Positions 44,829 through 53,882 of a stretch of DNA of 64,000 bases are shown piece after piece. A program made the translations under genes and the position numbers. The stretch covers positions 28,290 to 92,289 of the forward strand of contig NZ_DASUSQ010000107.1 in NCBI RefSeq assembly GCF_036375055.1, given 5' to 3'. A model generated the notes under the pieces. The model ran no database searches. It saw nothing but the letters and a program-made list of their open reading frames with translations, and was not told where the DNA came from. Within the stretch, counting starts at the first letter, position 1. Every line of letters starts with the position of its first letter. This stretch comes from Umezawaea sp036375055 (GTDB lineage: Bacteria > Actinomycetota > Actinomycetes > Mycobacteriales > Pseudonocardiaceae).

Positions 44829-46057
44829 TGGTTTGTCCCTTGGGTGCGGTTCGAGTCGAGTGCAGAACGGTTGCCGCGCAGGGTGAACAGCAGCAGGAAC
44901 GCCGCGGCGGCGACGCAGGTGGCACCGTGGAGCAGCCCGACCGCCACCGGTACCGGCAGCGCCCCCAGCAGGAAACCGGCGGCCACCGTCCCGGCGGCGA
45001 AACCGGCGGCCTCCACGCTCGCGGACAACCCGAACAACCTACCGCGCTGGTGCTCGGGCATGGCCTGGAACCGTGAGACGTAACAGATCTCGGTGAACCC
45101 GTCGGCCAGGCCGGCGACGGCCGCGGCGACGACCACGACCGGTGTCGGCACCCCGGTGAACGCGACGACGAACGACACGGACATCAGGCAGGTTCCCACC
45201 GCGAACGCCCGCTCGGACGGCGGTGCACCGCGGCGCTTGACCCACCGGGTCACCAGGGGGTGGGCGCAGAGGGTGCCGACCGCCCACGCGGTCATGAAGT
45301 AGCTCATGAACGCCACCGCGCCGTTCTGCTCGGCGTACAGCGGAAGCGCCACGTTGTGCGACGCGGAGCCGAGCGCGTCGGCCGCGCGCAGCACCAGCAG
45401 GCAGACGACGACCCAGCCCAGCGCGAACCGGTGCCGCAGGGCGGGCGGGGTCGTGTCGGCGGAGGTGACCTCCCTGGCCCGCCGGGGCAGCAGGGCCACC
45501 GCCGCGGCGCAGCAGAGGAACGACGCGGCGGTGATGGCGAACGCGGCCTGGAAGCCGCCGACCGGGATGATCGTGCCCGCCGACGCCAGGCCCAGCACGG
45601 TGGCCACGGCCCGGCCCGTCACCAGGTAGCCGTTGGCCCGCGTCCTGTTCTCCTGGCCCACCAGGTCCGGGACGGCGCTGCGGAGCGCGACGGTGAACAC
45701 CGTGTTCCCCGCGCCGAGGACCACGCACGCCACCACGAGGGCGGGAATGCCCGGCCACAGCAGCAAGGCGACCACGGCCGCGGCCCGCGCGAGGTCGGCG
45801 CCGATCATCAGCCACCGGTCCGCCCGCCCCGCCAGCCGCCCGGCGGGCACTCCGCTGACGAACCCGGACAGCACCCGCAGAGCCAGGGCCGCACCGGTGC
45901 CGAGCGCGCTGTCGGTGAGCTGGAAGGTGAACAGGCTCAGGACGATCAGGTTGAGGTAGGTGCCGAAGACCGACAGCGAGTAGGCGGTGGTGAAGAAGAC
46001 GAACGAGCGCACCGTCCTACCCCGGTGCCGTCTCGGGACATCGCGGGGTCTGGTCAC
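44825..46057 (-). CDS. MFS transporter
   Basis: A 410-residue major facilitator protein read from GTG. Twelve hydrophobic segments can be followed from FVFFTTAYSLSVFGTYL to VAAAAFLLLFTL, with the MFS loop 2-3 signature in GRLAGRADRWLMIGADLAR and a NRTRANGYLVTGRA loop typical of DHA3-like drug exporters. Its stop shares bases with the TTG start of the NRPS-PKS, so both are co-translated. Likely exports the product or gives self-resistance in parallel with the ABC system at 19688. Confidence 0.88.
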   Translation of the reverse strand: MTRPRDVPRRHRGRTVRSFVFFTTAYSLSVFGTYLNLIVLSLFTFQLTDSALGTGAALALRVLSGFVSGVPAGRLAGRADRWLMIGADLARAAAVVALLLWPGIPALVVACVVLGAGNTVFTVALRSAVPDLVGQENRTRANGYLVTGRAVATVLGLASAGTIIPVGGFQAAFAITAASFLCCAAAVALLPRRAREVTSADTTPPALRHRFALGWVVVCLLVLRAADALGSASHNVALPLYAEQNGAVAFMSYFMTAWAVGTLCAHPLVTRWVKRRGAPPSERAFAVGTCLMSVSFVVAFTGVPTPVVVVAAAVAGLADGFTEICYVSRFQAMPEHQRGRLFGLSASVEAAGFAAGTVAAGFLLGALPVPVAVGLLHGATCVAAAAFLLLFTLRGNRSALDSNRTQGTNH

Positions 46058-46108
46058 CAGGTAGCACGACGGGTCTCTTCACCTGCGTTCCGGTCCGGGC
46101 GGCGGGGT

Positions 46109-46137
46109 GGTGGGGACGGGCCGGGCCCGCCCCCACC
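46109..46137 (-). terminator. Terminator hairpin after the preQ0 operon
   Basis: GGTGGGGACGGGC pairs with GCCCGCCCCCACC across a three-base loop (one mismatch). It lies 5 bases beyond the end of queE on the minus strand and upstream of the MFS gene, and so probably separates the deazapurine operon from the NRPS-PKS transcription unit. Confidence 0.65.
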
Positions 46138-46141
46138 GCCG

Positions 46142-46855
46142 TCACACCGCGCGCTTCTTGCCCCACACCAGGGTGTGCAGCCTGGTGGTGAGGTTCCAAC
46201 CCCGGTCGACGACCTCGTCGGCCAGGTTCTCCATGTGCTTGCCGATCTCGTCGCCGCTCTGCCCCTCCGGCATGATCCACACCGACGTGATGGCGAAGCG
46301 GTCGACCAGTCCGGCGACCTCGTCGAGGTCGTCGGTGTCCCGGCAGACGAACTTGAACATCGTCTCAGGTGTCGTCGCCAGGCTCGTCAGCGACGCCGGG
46401 ATGATCCGGCGCGCCTCCGGGTCGCCCGAGTGCGCGAGCTTCGGCGAGACGTTGAAGCGGACGCCCGCGTCGACCAGCTCGGGCGCGGGCGCGTGGGTGC
46501 CGTTCGTCTCGATCTCGATCTCGACCCCGTTGCGCACGAGGATGTCGATCAGCGGCACGAGCCGCGCCTGCTGGCCCAGCGGCTCTCCGCCGGAGATGAC
46601 CACCATGTCGACCCCGAAGGCCAGCAGCTCCTCCGCGACCGAGGCGACCGTCCTGCGGTGCAGCTCCACCTTGGGGTCGTACTTCACCCCGCTCGCGCTC
46701 ACGCCCTGCCAGTCCCAGGTGTACGGGGTGTCGCACCAGTGGCACGACAGGTTGCACCCGCCGAGCCGCAGGAACGCGCACCTGCGCCCCATCGACCGTC
46801 CTTCGCCCTGGACCGTGGGGCCGAAGATCTCGTTGACCACGAGTTCCGGTTCCAC
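46142..46855 (-). CDS. queE: 7-carboxy-7-deazaguanine synthase
   Basis: A 237-residue radical SAM enzyme, GTG start with a strong GAGGAGG upstream. It converts 6-carboxy-tetrahydropterin to 7-carboxy-7-deazaguanine, the ring-contraction step of preQ0 synthesis. Visible features: EIFGPTVQGEG at the N-terminus, the iron-sulfur motif CNLSCHWCDTPYTWD (short QueE-type spacing CxxxCxxC), VVISGGEPL, and NVSPKLAHSG near the substrate. Last gene of the nine-gene operon; a hairpin terminator follows. Confidence 0.92.
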   Translation of the reverse strand: MEPELVVNEIFGPTVQGEGRSMGRRCAFLRLGGCNLSCHWCDTPYTWDWQGVSASGVKYDPKVELHRRTVASVAEELLAFGVDMVVISGGEPLGQQARLVPLIDILVRNGVEIEIETNGTHAPAPELVDAGVRFNVSPKLAHSGDPEARRIIPASLTSLATTPETMFKFVCRDTDDLDEVAGLVDRFAITSVWIMPEGQSGDEIGKHMENLADEVVDRGWNLTTRLHTLVWGKKRAV

Positions 46856-46918
46856 AAGGCACCACCTCCTCGTGTGTCGTGACTCCGAGCGCTCGCCCGG
46901 TGGTCGGCTGGAACTTCC

Positions 46919-47575
46919 CTACTCGGCGTACTCGGTGGGGTCCTTGACCCCGAGCTCGTCGAATGCCCCGCGCCGTTCGGCGCAGGCCGCGCACACCCCG
47001 CAGTGCAGCTCCTCGCCGCGGAAGCAGGTCCACGTCTGCTCCCACGGCACCCCGAGCTCCTCGCCCAGAGACACCACGCCGGTCTTGTGCAGCTCGATCA
47101 GCGGCGCGAGCAGGTCGAGTTCGGGACGCGCGGTGGCCACCTTCTCCATGGCCAGGAACCGCGTGAGGAACTCCGGCGAGGTGTCGGAGGGACCCACGTC
47201 GTCGGCCATGACGCCGAACGCGACGGCGTCGGCCTCCTCCACGACCGCCAGCGCGAACGCCACCGACAGCAGCAGCGCGTTGCGGTTGGGCACGATGTTC
47301 GGGTTGCGGGTGGTCGGCGTGCCGAACTTCGGCACCTCGACCGTCCGGTCGGTCAGCGACGAGCCGCGGAAGACGCTCTTCACCGCGCTCAGGTCGGCCT
47401 GCTCGTAGGGGAACCCGAGCCGGTCGGCCGCCGCGCGCGCGAACGCCAGCTCCTTGTCGTGGCGCTGCCCGTAGTCGATGGACAGCACGTGCAGGGTGTG
47501 GCCCCGCTCGGCCAGGTGGTGCGCCATGACGACGGAGTCGATCCCGCCGGACACCACTGCGATGATCTTGCTCAA
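46919..47575 (-). CDS. queC: 7-cyano-7-deazaguanine (preQ0) synthase
   Basis: A 218-residue ATP-dependent enzyme turning 7-carboxy-7-deazaguanine into the nitrile preQ0. The PP-loop is SGGIDSVVMAHHL (residues 9-21), SIDYGQRH follows, and the zinc site is formed by Cys residues of TWTCFRGEELHCGVCAACAERR at the C-terminus. The start codon is TTG. The final product of the four deazapurine enzymes here is therefore preQ0; no QueF reductase or tRNA-guanine transglycosylase gene accompanies it, in line with secondary metabolism. Confidence 0.93.
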   Translation of the reverse strand: MSKIIAVVSGGIDSVVMAHHLAERGHTLHVLSIDYGQRHDKELAFARAAADRLGFPYEQADLSAVKSVFRGSSLTDRTVEVPKFGTPTTRNPNIVPNRNALLLSVAFALAVVEEADAVAFGVMADDVGPSDTSPEFLTRFLAMEKVATARPELDLLAPLIELHKTGVVSLGEELGVPWEQTWTCFRGEELHCGVCAACAERRGAFDELGVKDPTEYAE

Positions 47576-47594
47576 GGGAACGTTCCCCGTCCGG

Positions 47595-48584
47595 TCAGGA
47601 GGTGGGTTCGATCACGACGCCGAGCTTCGCGAGGACCGCGTGGCGGGCCACCGCGGTGGGCATCCCCGCGCCGCCGCCGATCGGCTCGGCCAGCGGCTCC
47701 ACCACGGTCTCCGGGTCGGTCTCGAAGAAGAACACCAGCGACAGCAGCTCCTCGTCGGGTGCGGTGGGGCTGGGGGCCAGCACGCGGTGCTTGAGCGCCC
47801 TCCAGCGGCCGTCGGTCCACTGCTCCATGAGGTCGCCGAGGTTGACGATCAGCGAGTCGGGGCCGTAGGGCGGCGCGAACCAGTCGTCCTCCTCGTTCCA
47901 CGCCTGGAGCCCGCCGACGCCGAGCTGGCGGCTCAGGACGGTGAACGTGCCGAGGTCGGTGTGCGGGCCGTTGCGGAGCTGGCCGCTGGCGACCCCGCCG
48001 ACGGCGTTGAGCGACGGGTACCAGCTCGCGTTCTGCGTCCAGGTCGACTTGGTGGCGCGGGAGGTGAAGTAGTCCTCCGGCAGCCCCAGCACCGAGGCCA
48101 GCAGCCGGTTGACGCCCTCGGCGACCCGCACCATGTGGCCGGTGTAGGCCTCGGCCGCGGCCCTCAGCTCGGGCATCTCCTCGGGCCAGCGGTTGGCCGG
48201 GTAGTAGATCCGGTCCAGGTCAGGGCTGCCGGTGCTGTGGGTCGGGCTGGCGTAGAAGGACTCGTGCAGGTCGGGCGCGCTCGGCGCCTCCTCGCCCTCC
48301 TCCCTCGGCACGCCGACGCCACCGCCGGGGTGCATCTCCAGCCAGCCGCTGTCGTAGGCGGCCTCGATGGCGTAGCGGGCCTTGACCTCGCGCGGCAGGG
48401 CGAAGAACTCCTTGGCCCGTGCGCGGAACTCGTCGATCACCTCGCGCGGCACCCCGTGCCCGTCGAGCAGGAACATGCCCGTGCTCCGCAGTGCCGCGTC
48501 CAGCTCGGCCGCGACGTGCTCTCGCTTGTCGGCGGAGGCGGTCAGCCACTGCTCCAGGTCGACGGACGGGACGGTCGTCTTCAC
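47595..48584 (-). CDS. Isopenicillin N synthase-family non-haem iron oxygenase
   Basis: A 329-residue protein, GTG start with GAGGAG upstream. It has the N-terminal DIOX_N pattern (STGMFLLDGHGVP, REVKARYAI) and the double-stranded helix core with NGPHTDLGTFTVL (His and Asp iron ligands, about residue 215) and ALKHRVLAP (distal His). The Arg-x-Ser pair that usually binds 2-oxoglutarate or substrate carboxylate is not present; the matching segment reads ELLSLVFFFE. It probably hydroxylates, desaturates or cyclises the diaminobutyrate or deazaguanine part. Co-substrate uncertain because of the missing Arg. Confidence 0.82.
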   Translation of the reverse strand: MKTTVPSVDLEQWLTASADKREHVAAELDAALRSTGMFLLDGHGVPREVIDEFRARAKEFFALPREVKARYAIEAAYDSGWLEMHPGGGVGVPREEGEEAPSAPDLHESFYASPTHSTGSPDLDRIYYPANRWPEEMPELRAAAEAYTGHMVRVAEGVNRLLASVLGLPEDYFTSRATKSTWTQNASWYPSLNAVGGVASGQLRNGPHTDLGTFTVLSRQLGVGGLQAWNEEDDWFAPPYGPDSLIVNLGDLMEQWTDGRWRALKHRVLAPSPTAPDEELLSLVFFFETDPETVVEPLAEPIGGGAGMPTAVARHAVLAKLGVVIEPTS

Positions 48585-48595
48585 AGCTGCTCTCC

Positions 48596-49858
48596 TCAAT
48601 GACGTGACCGCGTGAGAACGGAGCTCACGCTGGTCCGGATGATGCGCAGTCCTTCGTCGATCTCGTCGTCGCTCGTGGTCAGCGGCGGCAGCAGCTTCAC
48701 CACGTCGTCGTGCGCGCCGGAGGTCTCGACCAGCAGGCCGTCGCGGAACGCCGCGGCGCACACCTCGCTCGCCGCGCCGGGTTCGGGCAGCCGCAGTCCC
48801 ACGGCCAGTCCCCTGCCCCGCACCTGGAGGCCCGCGCCGCGGTGGGCGGCCACGACGTCCTCCAGCGCCGCCGTGACGCGGTCGCCCCTGGCCCTGGTGG
48901 ACTTCTCCAGGACGTCGTCGCTCCAGTAGGTCCGCAGCGCCTGCGCGCCGGTCACGAACGCCGGGCTGACGCCCCGGAACGTGCCGTTGTGCACGCCGGG
49001 CTGCCAGACGTCGAGGTCGCGGCGGATGAGCGTGAGCGCCAGCGGCAGGCCGTAGCCGCCGATGGACTTCGACAGGCACACGATGTCCGGCACGATCCCG
49101 GCGTCCTCGAAGCTGAAGAACGCGCCGGTGCGCCCGCAGCCCATCTGCACGTCGTCGACGATCACCAGCACCCCGTGCCTGCGGCACAGGTCGGCCAGGT
49201 CGCGCAGCCACTCGGCGCGCGCGGTCCCCAGGCCGCCCTCGCCCTGCACGGTCTCGACGACCACGGCGGCGGGGCGGTCCAGCCCGCTGCCCGCGTCGGA
49301 CAGCAGCCGCTCCAGGTAGCGGGAGTCCGGCAGCGCGCCGTCGAGGTACCCGTCGTAGGGCATCGGGGTCGTGTGCGCCAGCGGCACGCCCGCCGCGGCG
49401 CGCTTGGTCGCGTTGCCGCTGACCGCCAGCGCGCCCAACGTCATGCCGTGGAAGGAGTTGGTGAAGCTGACGACCTGGTGGCGGCCCGTCACCTCGCGGG
49501 CGAGCTTGAGCGCCGCCTCGACCGCGTTGGCCCCGCCGGGACCGGGGAAGACGACCTTGTAGTCGAGTGCGCGCGGTCGCAGCACGACGTCGTCGAGGGT
49601 CTGGAGGAAGTCGCGCTTGGCCACGGTGAACATGTCCAGCGCGTGCGAGACGCCGTCCCTGCTGATGTAGTCGAGCAGGGCGTCCTTCAGCACCGGGTTG
49701 TTGTGGCCGTAGTTGAGCGCTCCGGCCCCGGCGAAGAAGTCCAGGTAGGGCTTGCCGTCCTCCGAGTAGAGCGTGCTGCCCTCGGCGCGGTCGAACACGA
49801 CGGGCCAAACCCGGCTGTAGCTCCGCACCTCGGACTCGAGGTCTTCGAAGATGGTCAT
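48596..49858 (-). CDS. EctB-like diaminobutyrate-2-oxoglutarate aminotransferase
   Basis: A 420-residue class III PLP aminotransferase. Sequence landmarks match EctB/Dat enzymes that make L-2,4-diaminobutyrate from aspartate semialdehyde: RVWPVVFDRAEGS, LDFFAGAGALNYGHNNP, GVSHALDMFTVAKRDFL, SFTNSFHGMTLGAL, VDDVQMGCGRTG and the PLP Lys in LSKSIGGYGLPLAL. EctA and EctC are absent, so diaminobutyrate is not going to ectoine here; it is more likely a building block for the product of this operon. Confidence 0.85.
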   Translation of the reverse strand: MTIFEDLESEVRSYSRVWPVVFDRAEGSTLYSEDGKPYLDFFAGAGALNYGHNNPVLKDALLDYISRDGVSHALDMFTVAKRDFLQTLDDVVLRPRALDYKVVFPGPGGANAVEAALKLAREVTGRHQVVSFTNSFHGMTLGALAVSGNATKRAAAGVPLAHTTPMPYDGYLDGALPDSRYLERLLSDAGSGLDRPAAVVVETVQGEGGLGTARAEWLRDLADLCRRHGVLVIVDDVQMGCGRTGAFFSFEDAGIVPDIVCLSKSIGGYGLPLALTLIRRDLDVWQPGVHNGTFRGVSPAFVTGAQALRTYWSDDVLEKSTRARGDRVTAALEDVVAAHRGAGLQVRGRGLAVGLRLPEPGAASEVCAAAFRDGLLVETSGAHDDVVKLLPPLTTSDDEIDEGLRIIRTSVSSVLTRSRH

Positions 49859-49890
49859 GTCACGATCCGTTCTGCGCTGGGTGGCGCGCG

Positions 49891-50661
49891 TCAGGAGCGG
49901 CTCGGGCTCGCCGGTTTCCGGACGTGCAGCAGGAACCAGTGCCTGCCGAGGCGGACACCGCGGTCGGAGGAAGCCGCTGCGACGTAGCGGGAGAACAGCT
50001 CGCCGTCGGCTTCCGAGTCGTAGTCCTCGAAGATCGGGACCATGTGCAGGAACGTGTCGAGTTCGCCCGCGTCGAGGAAGAACTCCTCGTAGGTGAAGTT
50101 CTGCTCGCGCGCGGTCGTGAAGCCCGCGGCCTCCAGTTCGGCGCGCGCCTGCGTGGCCTGGGGCACGTCGTCCCACCGGCCGTGGAGCTGCCCCCGGCCG
50201 AAGACCTCCTTCAGCTCGCGCACGTCCTGCTCGCCGATCCCCAGGTACACCAGGGAACCGCCGGGCTTGAGCACGCGCAGGTACTCCCGCGTGAACAGCG
50301 GGCCGCGGCGGGAGGTGACCACGTCGAACGACTCGTCGGGGTAGCCGGTCGCCGAGGCGTCCCTCAGCTCGAACTCGACGTGGCGCAGACCGGAGCCCGC
50401 GCGGTGCCTCACTGCTGAGTCGAGCATCTCCCGCGCCATGTCGATGGCGTGGACCCGCCCGAACTCGGGGGCGATCCGCAGCAGGTTGCGGCCGTCGGCG
50501 CAGCCGACGTCCAGCAGTGCCGCGTCCGGGTGGCCGTGGCGCGTCGTGATCTCGTCGAAGGCGTCCTCCGGGTCGCCGTCCGGGAAGACCTCGGTGCGCT
50601 TGGCCCCGCTGGAGTAACCCCCGAACCTGTCCGCGACCTTCGAGTAGAACTCCGAGTTCAT
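49891..50661 (-). CDS. Class I SAM-dependent methyltransferase
   Basis: A 256-residue methyltransferase with motif I LLDVGCADGRNLLRIA (about residues 48-63), acidic loop AIDMAREML, and motif IV SFDVVTSRRGPLF. The latter, together with YLRVLKPGGSLVYLGIGEQD, fits Methyltransf_11-type enzymes acting on small molecules. Its ATG overlaps the MFS stop by four bases, and the aminotransferase follows after 32 bases. Target within the deazapurine conjugate unknown. Confidence 0.8.
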   Translation of the reverse strand: MNSEFYSKVADRFGGYSSGAKRTEVFPDGDPEDAFDEITTRHGHPDAALLDVGCADGRNLLRIAPEFGRVHAIDMAREMLDSAVRHRAGSGLRHVEFELRDASATGYPDESFDVVTSRRGPLFTREYLRVLKPGGSLVYLGIGEQDVRELKEVFGRGQLHGRWDDVPQATQARAELEAAGFTTAREQNFTYEEFFLDAGELDTFLHMVPIFEDYDSEADGELFSRYVAAASSDRGVRLGRHWFLLHVRKPASPSRS

Positions 50662-51878
50662 CGTTGCCCCTCCGGGTGGGTGCCGGTCGGCCTGGCACGG
50701 GCCGCCAGCACGAGGACGGTCGCGGCCGCGCCCGCGACCGGTGACAGGAACAGGAAGGCCGGTGCTCCGTGCGCGCCCGCGAGCGCCGCTCCCGCGGCGC
50801 TGCCGACGGCGAAGCCGACCATGGTGACGCTGGTGGCCCAGCCCTGCACGACGCCGTCGGCGCCGGTCGGGGTCAGCTCGCCGAGCGCGCCGTAGAAGCG
50901 GGCGAACGTCGTGCCGATGGCCAGTCCCGCGAGCGGGCACGCGGCCAGCACGGCGATCGGCGACACCAGCATCGCCAGACCCAGCACGCACGCCCCGGCG
51001 GCGAAGCACGCGAGCAGCGCGGGCAGCTTCACCGACACCAGCGTCGAGGACGCCCCGAGCGCGAGCGCGCCGACGATGCTGCCGATGGACATGCAGGCCA
51101 GGAACCAACCGCTGTAGCCGGTCACGCCCTGCTGCTGGGCGTGGATGGGCAGAGCGATCTCGATCGCGGACAGCGCGGCGGCGAAGAGGAACAGCGCCCC
51201 GAACGCGGCGAACAGCGACCGGGACGCCCACCGGGGCGCCGAACTGGGCGGCGTGGACGTCGGGGCGCTCCCGCCGCCGGGCGCCGCGAGCAGCAGCACC
51301 GCGACCGCGGTGAGCACCCCGATGGCGATGAAGGGCACCTCCGGGCGCGCGGACACGCTCAGCCAGGTGGCCAGCACCGGGCCGGTGATGAGCGTGGCGT
51401 CCATCAGCGCGGACTCCATCGCGTTGCCCGACGGCCTGCCGCGCAGCCGGTCGGTCGCCGTCCAGTGGGAGCGCAGCAGGATGCCCGCAGGCGGCACGAA
51501 CAGCCCCGCCGCGCACGCCGCCAGCAGCACGACGGCGAACGGCAGCCGCTGCGACGCGCCGACGACCAGCCCGGCGACGCCGAGCAGGTAGCCGAGCAGG
51601 CACAGCAGCAGCACCACGCGGCCCGACCGACCGGTGACCAGCCTGCCGCGCAGCGGACTGGTCACCGCGGTCGCGACCAGCATCACCCCCGCCGCGCTGC
51701 CCGCCGCCCCGTAGGAGTAGCGGGGCGACAGCAGCAGCACCGCGCTGACGGGGAACATGCTGTACGGGATCTTCGACAGCAGGCTCACGACCGCGAGCCG
51801 CCGGTCGACCGGTGTGGACAGCACGTCCCGGTAGGTCTCCACGAAGCCGAACGACCTCGTGCCGCGCGTCTGGGTCAT
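50658..51878 (-). CDS. MFS transporter
   Basis: A 406-residue protein with about twelve hydrophobic spans, beginning LAVVSLLSKIPYSMFPVSAVLLL and ending AAATVLVLAA. The loop after helix 2 reads SPLRGRLVTGRSGR, the MFS basic turn; the PPAGILLRSHWTAT segment is common in actinobacterial drug exporters. The start lies one base after the ATP-grasp stop. Probably exports the product of this operon. Confidence 0.85.
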   Translation of the reverse strand: MTQTRGTRSFGFVETYRDVLSTPVDRRLAVVSLLSKIPYSMFPVSAVLLLSPRYSYGAAGSAAGVMLVATAVTSPLRGRLVTGRSGRVVLLLCLLGYLLGVAGLVVGASQRLPFAVVLLAACAAGLFVPPAGILLRSHWTATDRLRGRPSGNAMESALMDATLITGPVLATWLSVSARPEVPFIAIGVLTAVAVLLLAAPGGGSAPTSTPPSSAPRWASRSLFAAFGALFLFAAALSAIEIALPIHAQQQGVTGYSGWFLACMSIGSIVGALALGASSTLVSVKLPALLACFAAGACVLGLAMLVSPIAVLAACPLAGLAIGTTFARFYGALGELTPTGADGVVQGWATSVTMVGFAVGSAAGAALAGAHGAPAFLFLSPVAGAAATVLVLAARARPTGTHPEGQR

Positions 51879-51879
51879 G

Positions 51880-53136
51880 TCAGCCGTTCACGCCCGCGGG
51901 GACCGGGTCGGGCTCGATCTCCAGCGTCACCAGCGATCGGACGATCGCCAGGGTGGCGATCACCGCGTCCTGGTCGGGACCGGTGACGAACACGCTGACC
52001 GGGATGTTGAGGCTGTCGCGGGTCAGGGGGACGTGGTCGCCGGGGGCGCACTCCACCATGACCCGGTCGATGCCGGGTAGGCCGTCCAGCGCCTCGATCC
52101 CGTGCACCGCCCGCAGCGTGCCGGGGGCCTCGTCGTTGCGGATGACCAGGGAGCCGAAGACCGCCCGGAAGTCCGGCGAACGGTCCATGATGGACGGTCG
52201 GCGGCCGAGGTAGCACTCGATGGAGTCGTGGTAGGGCCGCATGAGGTCGCTGTAGCGGCCCCACATCTCCATCGCGGGCCCGCCGGGCTGCCGGGCGCCG
52301 ACCTCGATGAGGTACACGCCGTCGGCGTTGCACTTCACCTCGGTGTGGCTCGGGCCGCGGCGGATGCCGTAGGTGTCGAGGACGTCGCGCACGTAGTCGC
52401 TCAGCCGCGCGAAGTCCGGGTCCGTCCCGTCGATCTGGACGGTCTCCCACACCGGGAAGTCGTAGTCGCCGTCGCCGGGCTGGCGGTACTCCCAGATGTC
52501 GACCAGGCGGTGCTCGCCGTCCGCGCTGTAGTGGTTGACCGCGAACTCGCGGCCCCGGACGTAGTGCTCCACCAGCCACTCGGTGATGGGCTCGTCGAAC
52601 ACGTCGTGGGTGACCAACCCGTCCAGCGCGCCGAGCGACCCCTCGTCGGAGATCACCACGACACCCTGCGAACAGGACCCCATGGTGGGCTTGACGATGG
52701 CGGGAAACCCGATCTCCCCGATCGCCTCGGCGATCCCCTCCGTGGGCACGAGCCGGAACTCCGGCACCCGCAGGCCGCTGTCGCGCGCCCGCTGCCGCAT
52801 GGCCGCCTTGTTGCGCCTGGCCCAGGCGAGCGCGTGGTCGTTGCCCGGCAGGCCGAGGCGGTCCGCGATCATGTCGGCCAGGTACACGGCCGTGTCCAAC
52901 GTCGGCAGGACGGCGCGCACGTCCAGCCCGCGGTCCGCGACCTGCTTGGCGACCTCGTCGACGTCCGACGCGTACAGCGACACGTCGTCGCCCACCTCGT
53001 GGCCGGGGCTGCCCGCGCTGTACTCCACGGTGTACACCGACACGACGGTGAACCCGAGTTCGCGGGCTGCGGCCTTGTACCTGGCCCCGGTGCGGATCGG
53101 GTCGACCAGCAGGACCGCGGGTGCTTCCTCTGTCAT
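51880..53136 (-). CDS. ATP-grasp ligase
   Basis: A 418-residue ATP-grasp enzyme of the carboxylate-amine ligase type (BacD-like L-amino acid ligases and relatives). The central domain has FPAIVKPTMGSCSQGVVVI as phosphate loop, TEWLVEHYVRGREFAVNHY, and the metal site YLIEVGARQPGG. It activates a carboxylate as acyl phosphate and joins it to an amine. In this operon it could couple diaminobutyrate (from the EctB-like enzyme) to another amino acid or to 7-carboxy-7-deazaguanine, forming an amide. Acceptor assignment is inference. Confidence 0.82.
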   Translation of the reverse strand: MTEEAPAVLLVDPIRTGARYKAAARELGFTVVSVYTVEYSAGSPGHEVGDDVSLYASDVDEVAKQVADRGLDVRAVLPTLDTAVYLADMIADRLGLPGNDHALAWARRNKAAMRQRARDSGLRVPEFRLVPTEGIAEAIGEIGFPAIVKPTMGSCSQGVVVISDEGSLGALDGLVTHDVFDEPITEWLVEHYVRGREFAVNHYSADGEHRLVDIWEYRQPGDGDYDFPVWETVQIDGTDPDFARLSDYVRDVLDTYGIRRGPSHTEVKCNADGVYLIEVGARQPGGPAMEMWGRYSDLMRPYHDSIECYLGRRPSIMDRSPDFRAVFGSLVIRNDEAPGTLRAVHGIEALDGLPGIDRVMVECAPGDHVPLTRDSLNIPVSVFVTGPDQDAVIATLAIVRSLVTLEIEPDPVPAGVNG

Positions 53137-53242
53137 CAGGTGTTTCCTCTGGAGTGGTGGCGTGTCCAGGTGCGTGGTCGGGGCACGGGAGGGAGCGGCG
53201 CCACCGGCCTGGCGCGGCCGGTCCGCCGGGTGTGCCCCCGGA

Positions 53243-53830
53243 TCAGGGACGGGCGAGGGAGAGCAGTTCGCCGCGCAGCGCGCTGTCGGTGGCGAAGGCG
53301 CCGTGGTAGGCCGTGGACGTCATCAGCGCGCTGGCCTTGATGCCGCGCATCGTCATGCAGAGGTGCTCGCCGCGGGCGATGACGGCGACGTCCGGGGTGC
53401 CGGTGATGGTGGTGATGTCGTGCGCGATGTCGGCCACGAGCCGCTCCTGGACCTGGAGCTTGTGGGCGTGGCGGTGCGCGACGCGGGCGAACTTCGACAG
53501 CCCGAGCAGGTGCCCGGTCGGCCGGTAGGCGATGGTGACGGCCGCGTTGAACGGCAGGAGGTGGTGCTCGCACAGCGACCAGACGCGGATGTCGGAGACG
53601 ATCACGAGCTGGCTGGTGGTCGTGGACTCGAAGAGCGTCTCGACGGTACCGGGGTGGTAGTCGACGAACTCTCGCCACCAGCGGGCGAAGCGCTGGGGGG
53701 TGTCCCTGAGCCCGTCGCGGTCGGGGTCCTCGCCGATCTCCTTGAGCAGTTGCCGCGCCACGTCGACGAGCGGGTCCTCGTCCGGTGGTTCGGCCAGGTC
53801 GATGATGTCGCGTCCGGCGTGGGTCGTCAT
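53243..53830 (-). CDS. folE: GTP cyclohydrolase I
   Basis: A 195-residue enzyme converting GTP to dihydroneopterin triphosphate, the first step to preQ0 (and folate). Zinc and active-site motifs are intact: SLCEHHLLPF (Cys and His ligands), GLSKFARVAHRHAHKLQVQER and the second zinc Cys in EHLCMTMRG. ATG 53830 chosen because the family fold begins shortly after. As a cluster copy next to queD it supplies dedicated precursor, as in toyocamycin-type clusters. Confidence 0.93.
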   Translation of the reverse strand: MTTHAGRDIIDLAEPPDEDPLVDVARQLLKEIGEDPDRDGLRDTPQRFARWWREFVDYHPGTVETLFESTTTSQLVIVSDIRVWSLCEHHLLPFNAAVTIAYRPTGHLLGLSKFARVAHRHAHKLQVQERLVADIAHDITTITGTPDVAVIARGEHLCMTMRGIKASALMTSTAYHGAFATDSALRGELLSLARP

Positions 53831-53882
53831 GGTGGCGTGGAGCCTCTCTGTGCCGCGGGATCCGGGGAGTGGACGGCCGGTG

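Noticed and set aside
46142..47575. Queuosine tRNA modification locus
   Set aside because: QueF, QueG/QueA and transglycosylase genes are absent from the window and the operon carries export and tailoring genes.
48596..49858. Ectoine biosynthesis locus
   Set aside because: Only an EctB-like gene is present; EctA and EctC are absent and the operon is of the preQ0 type.
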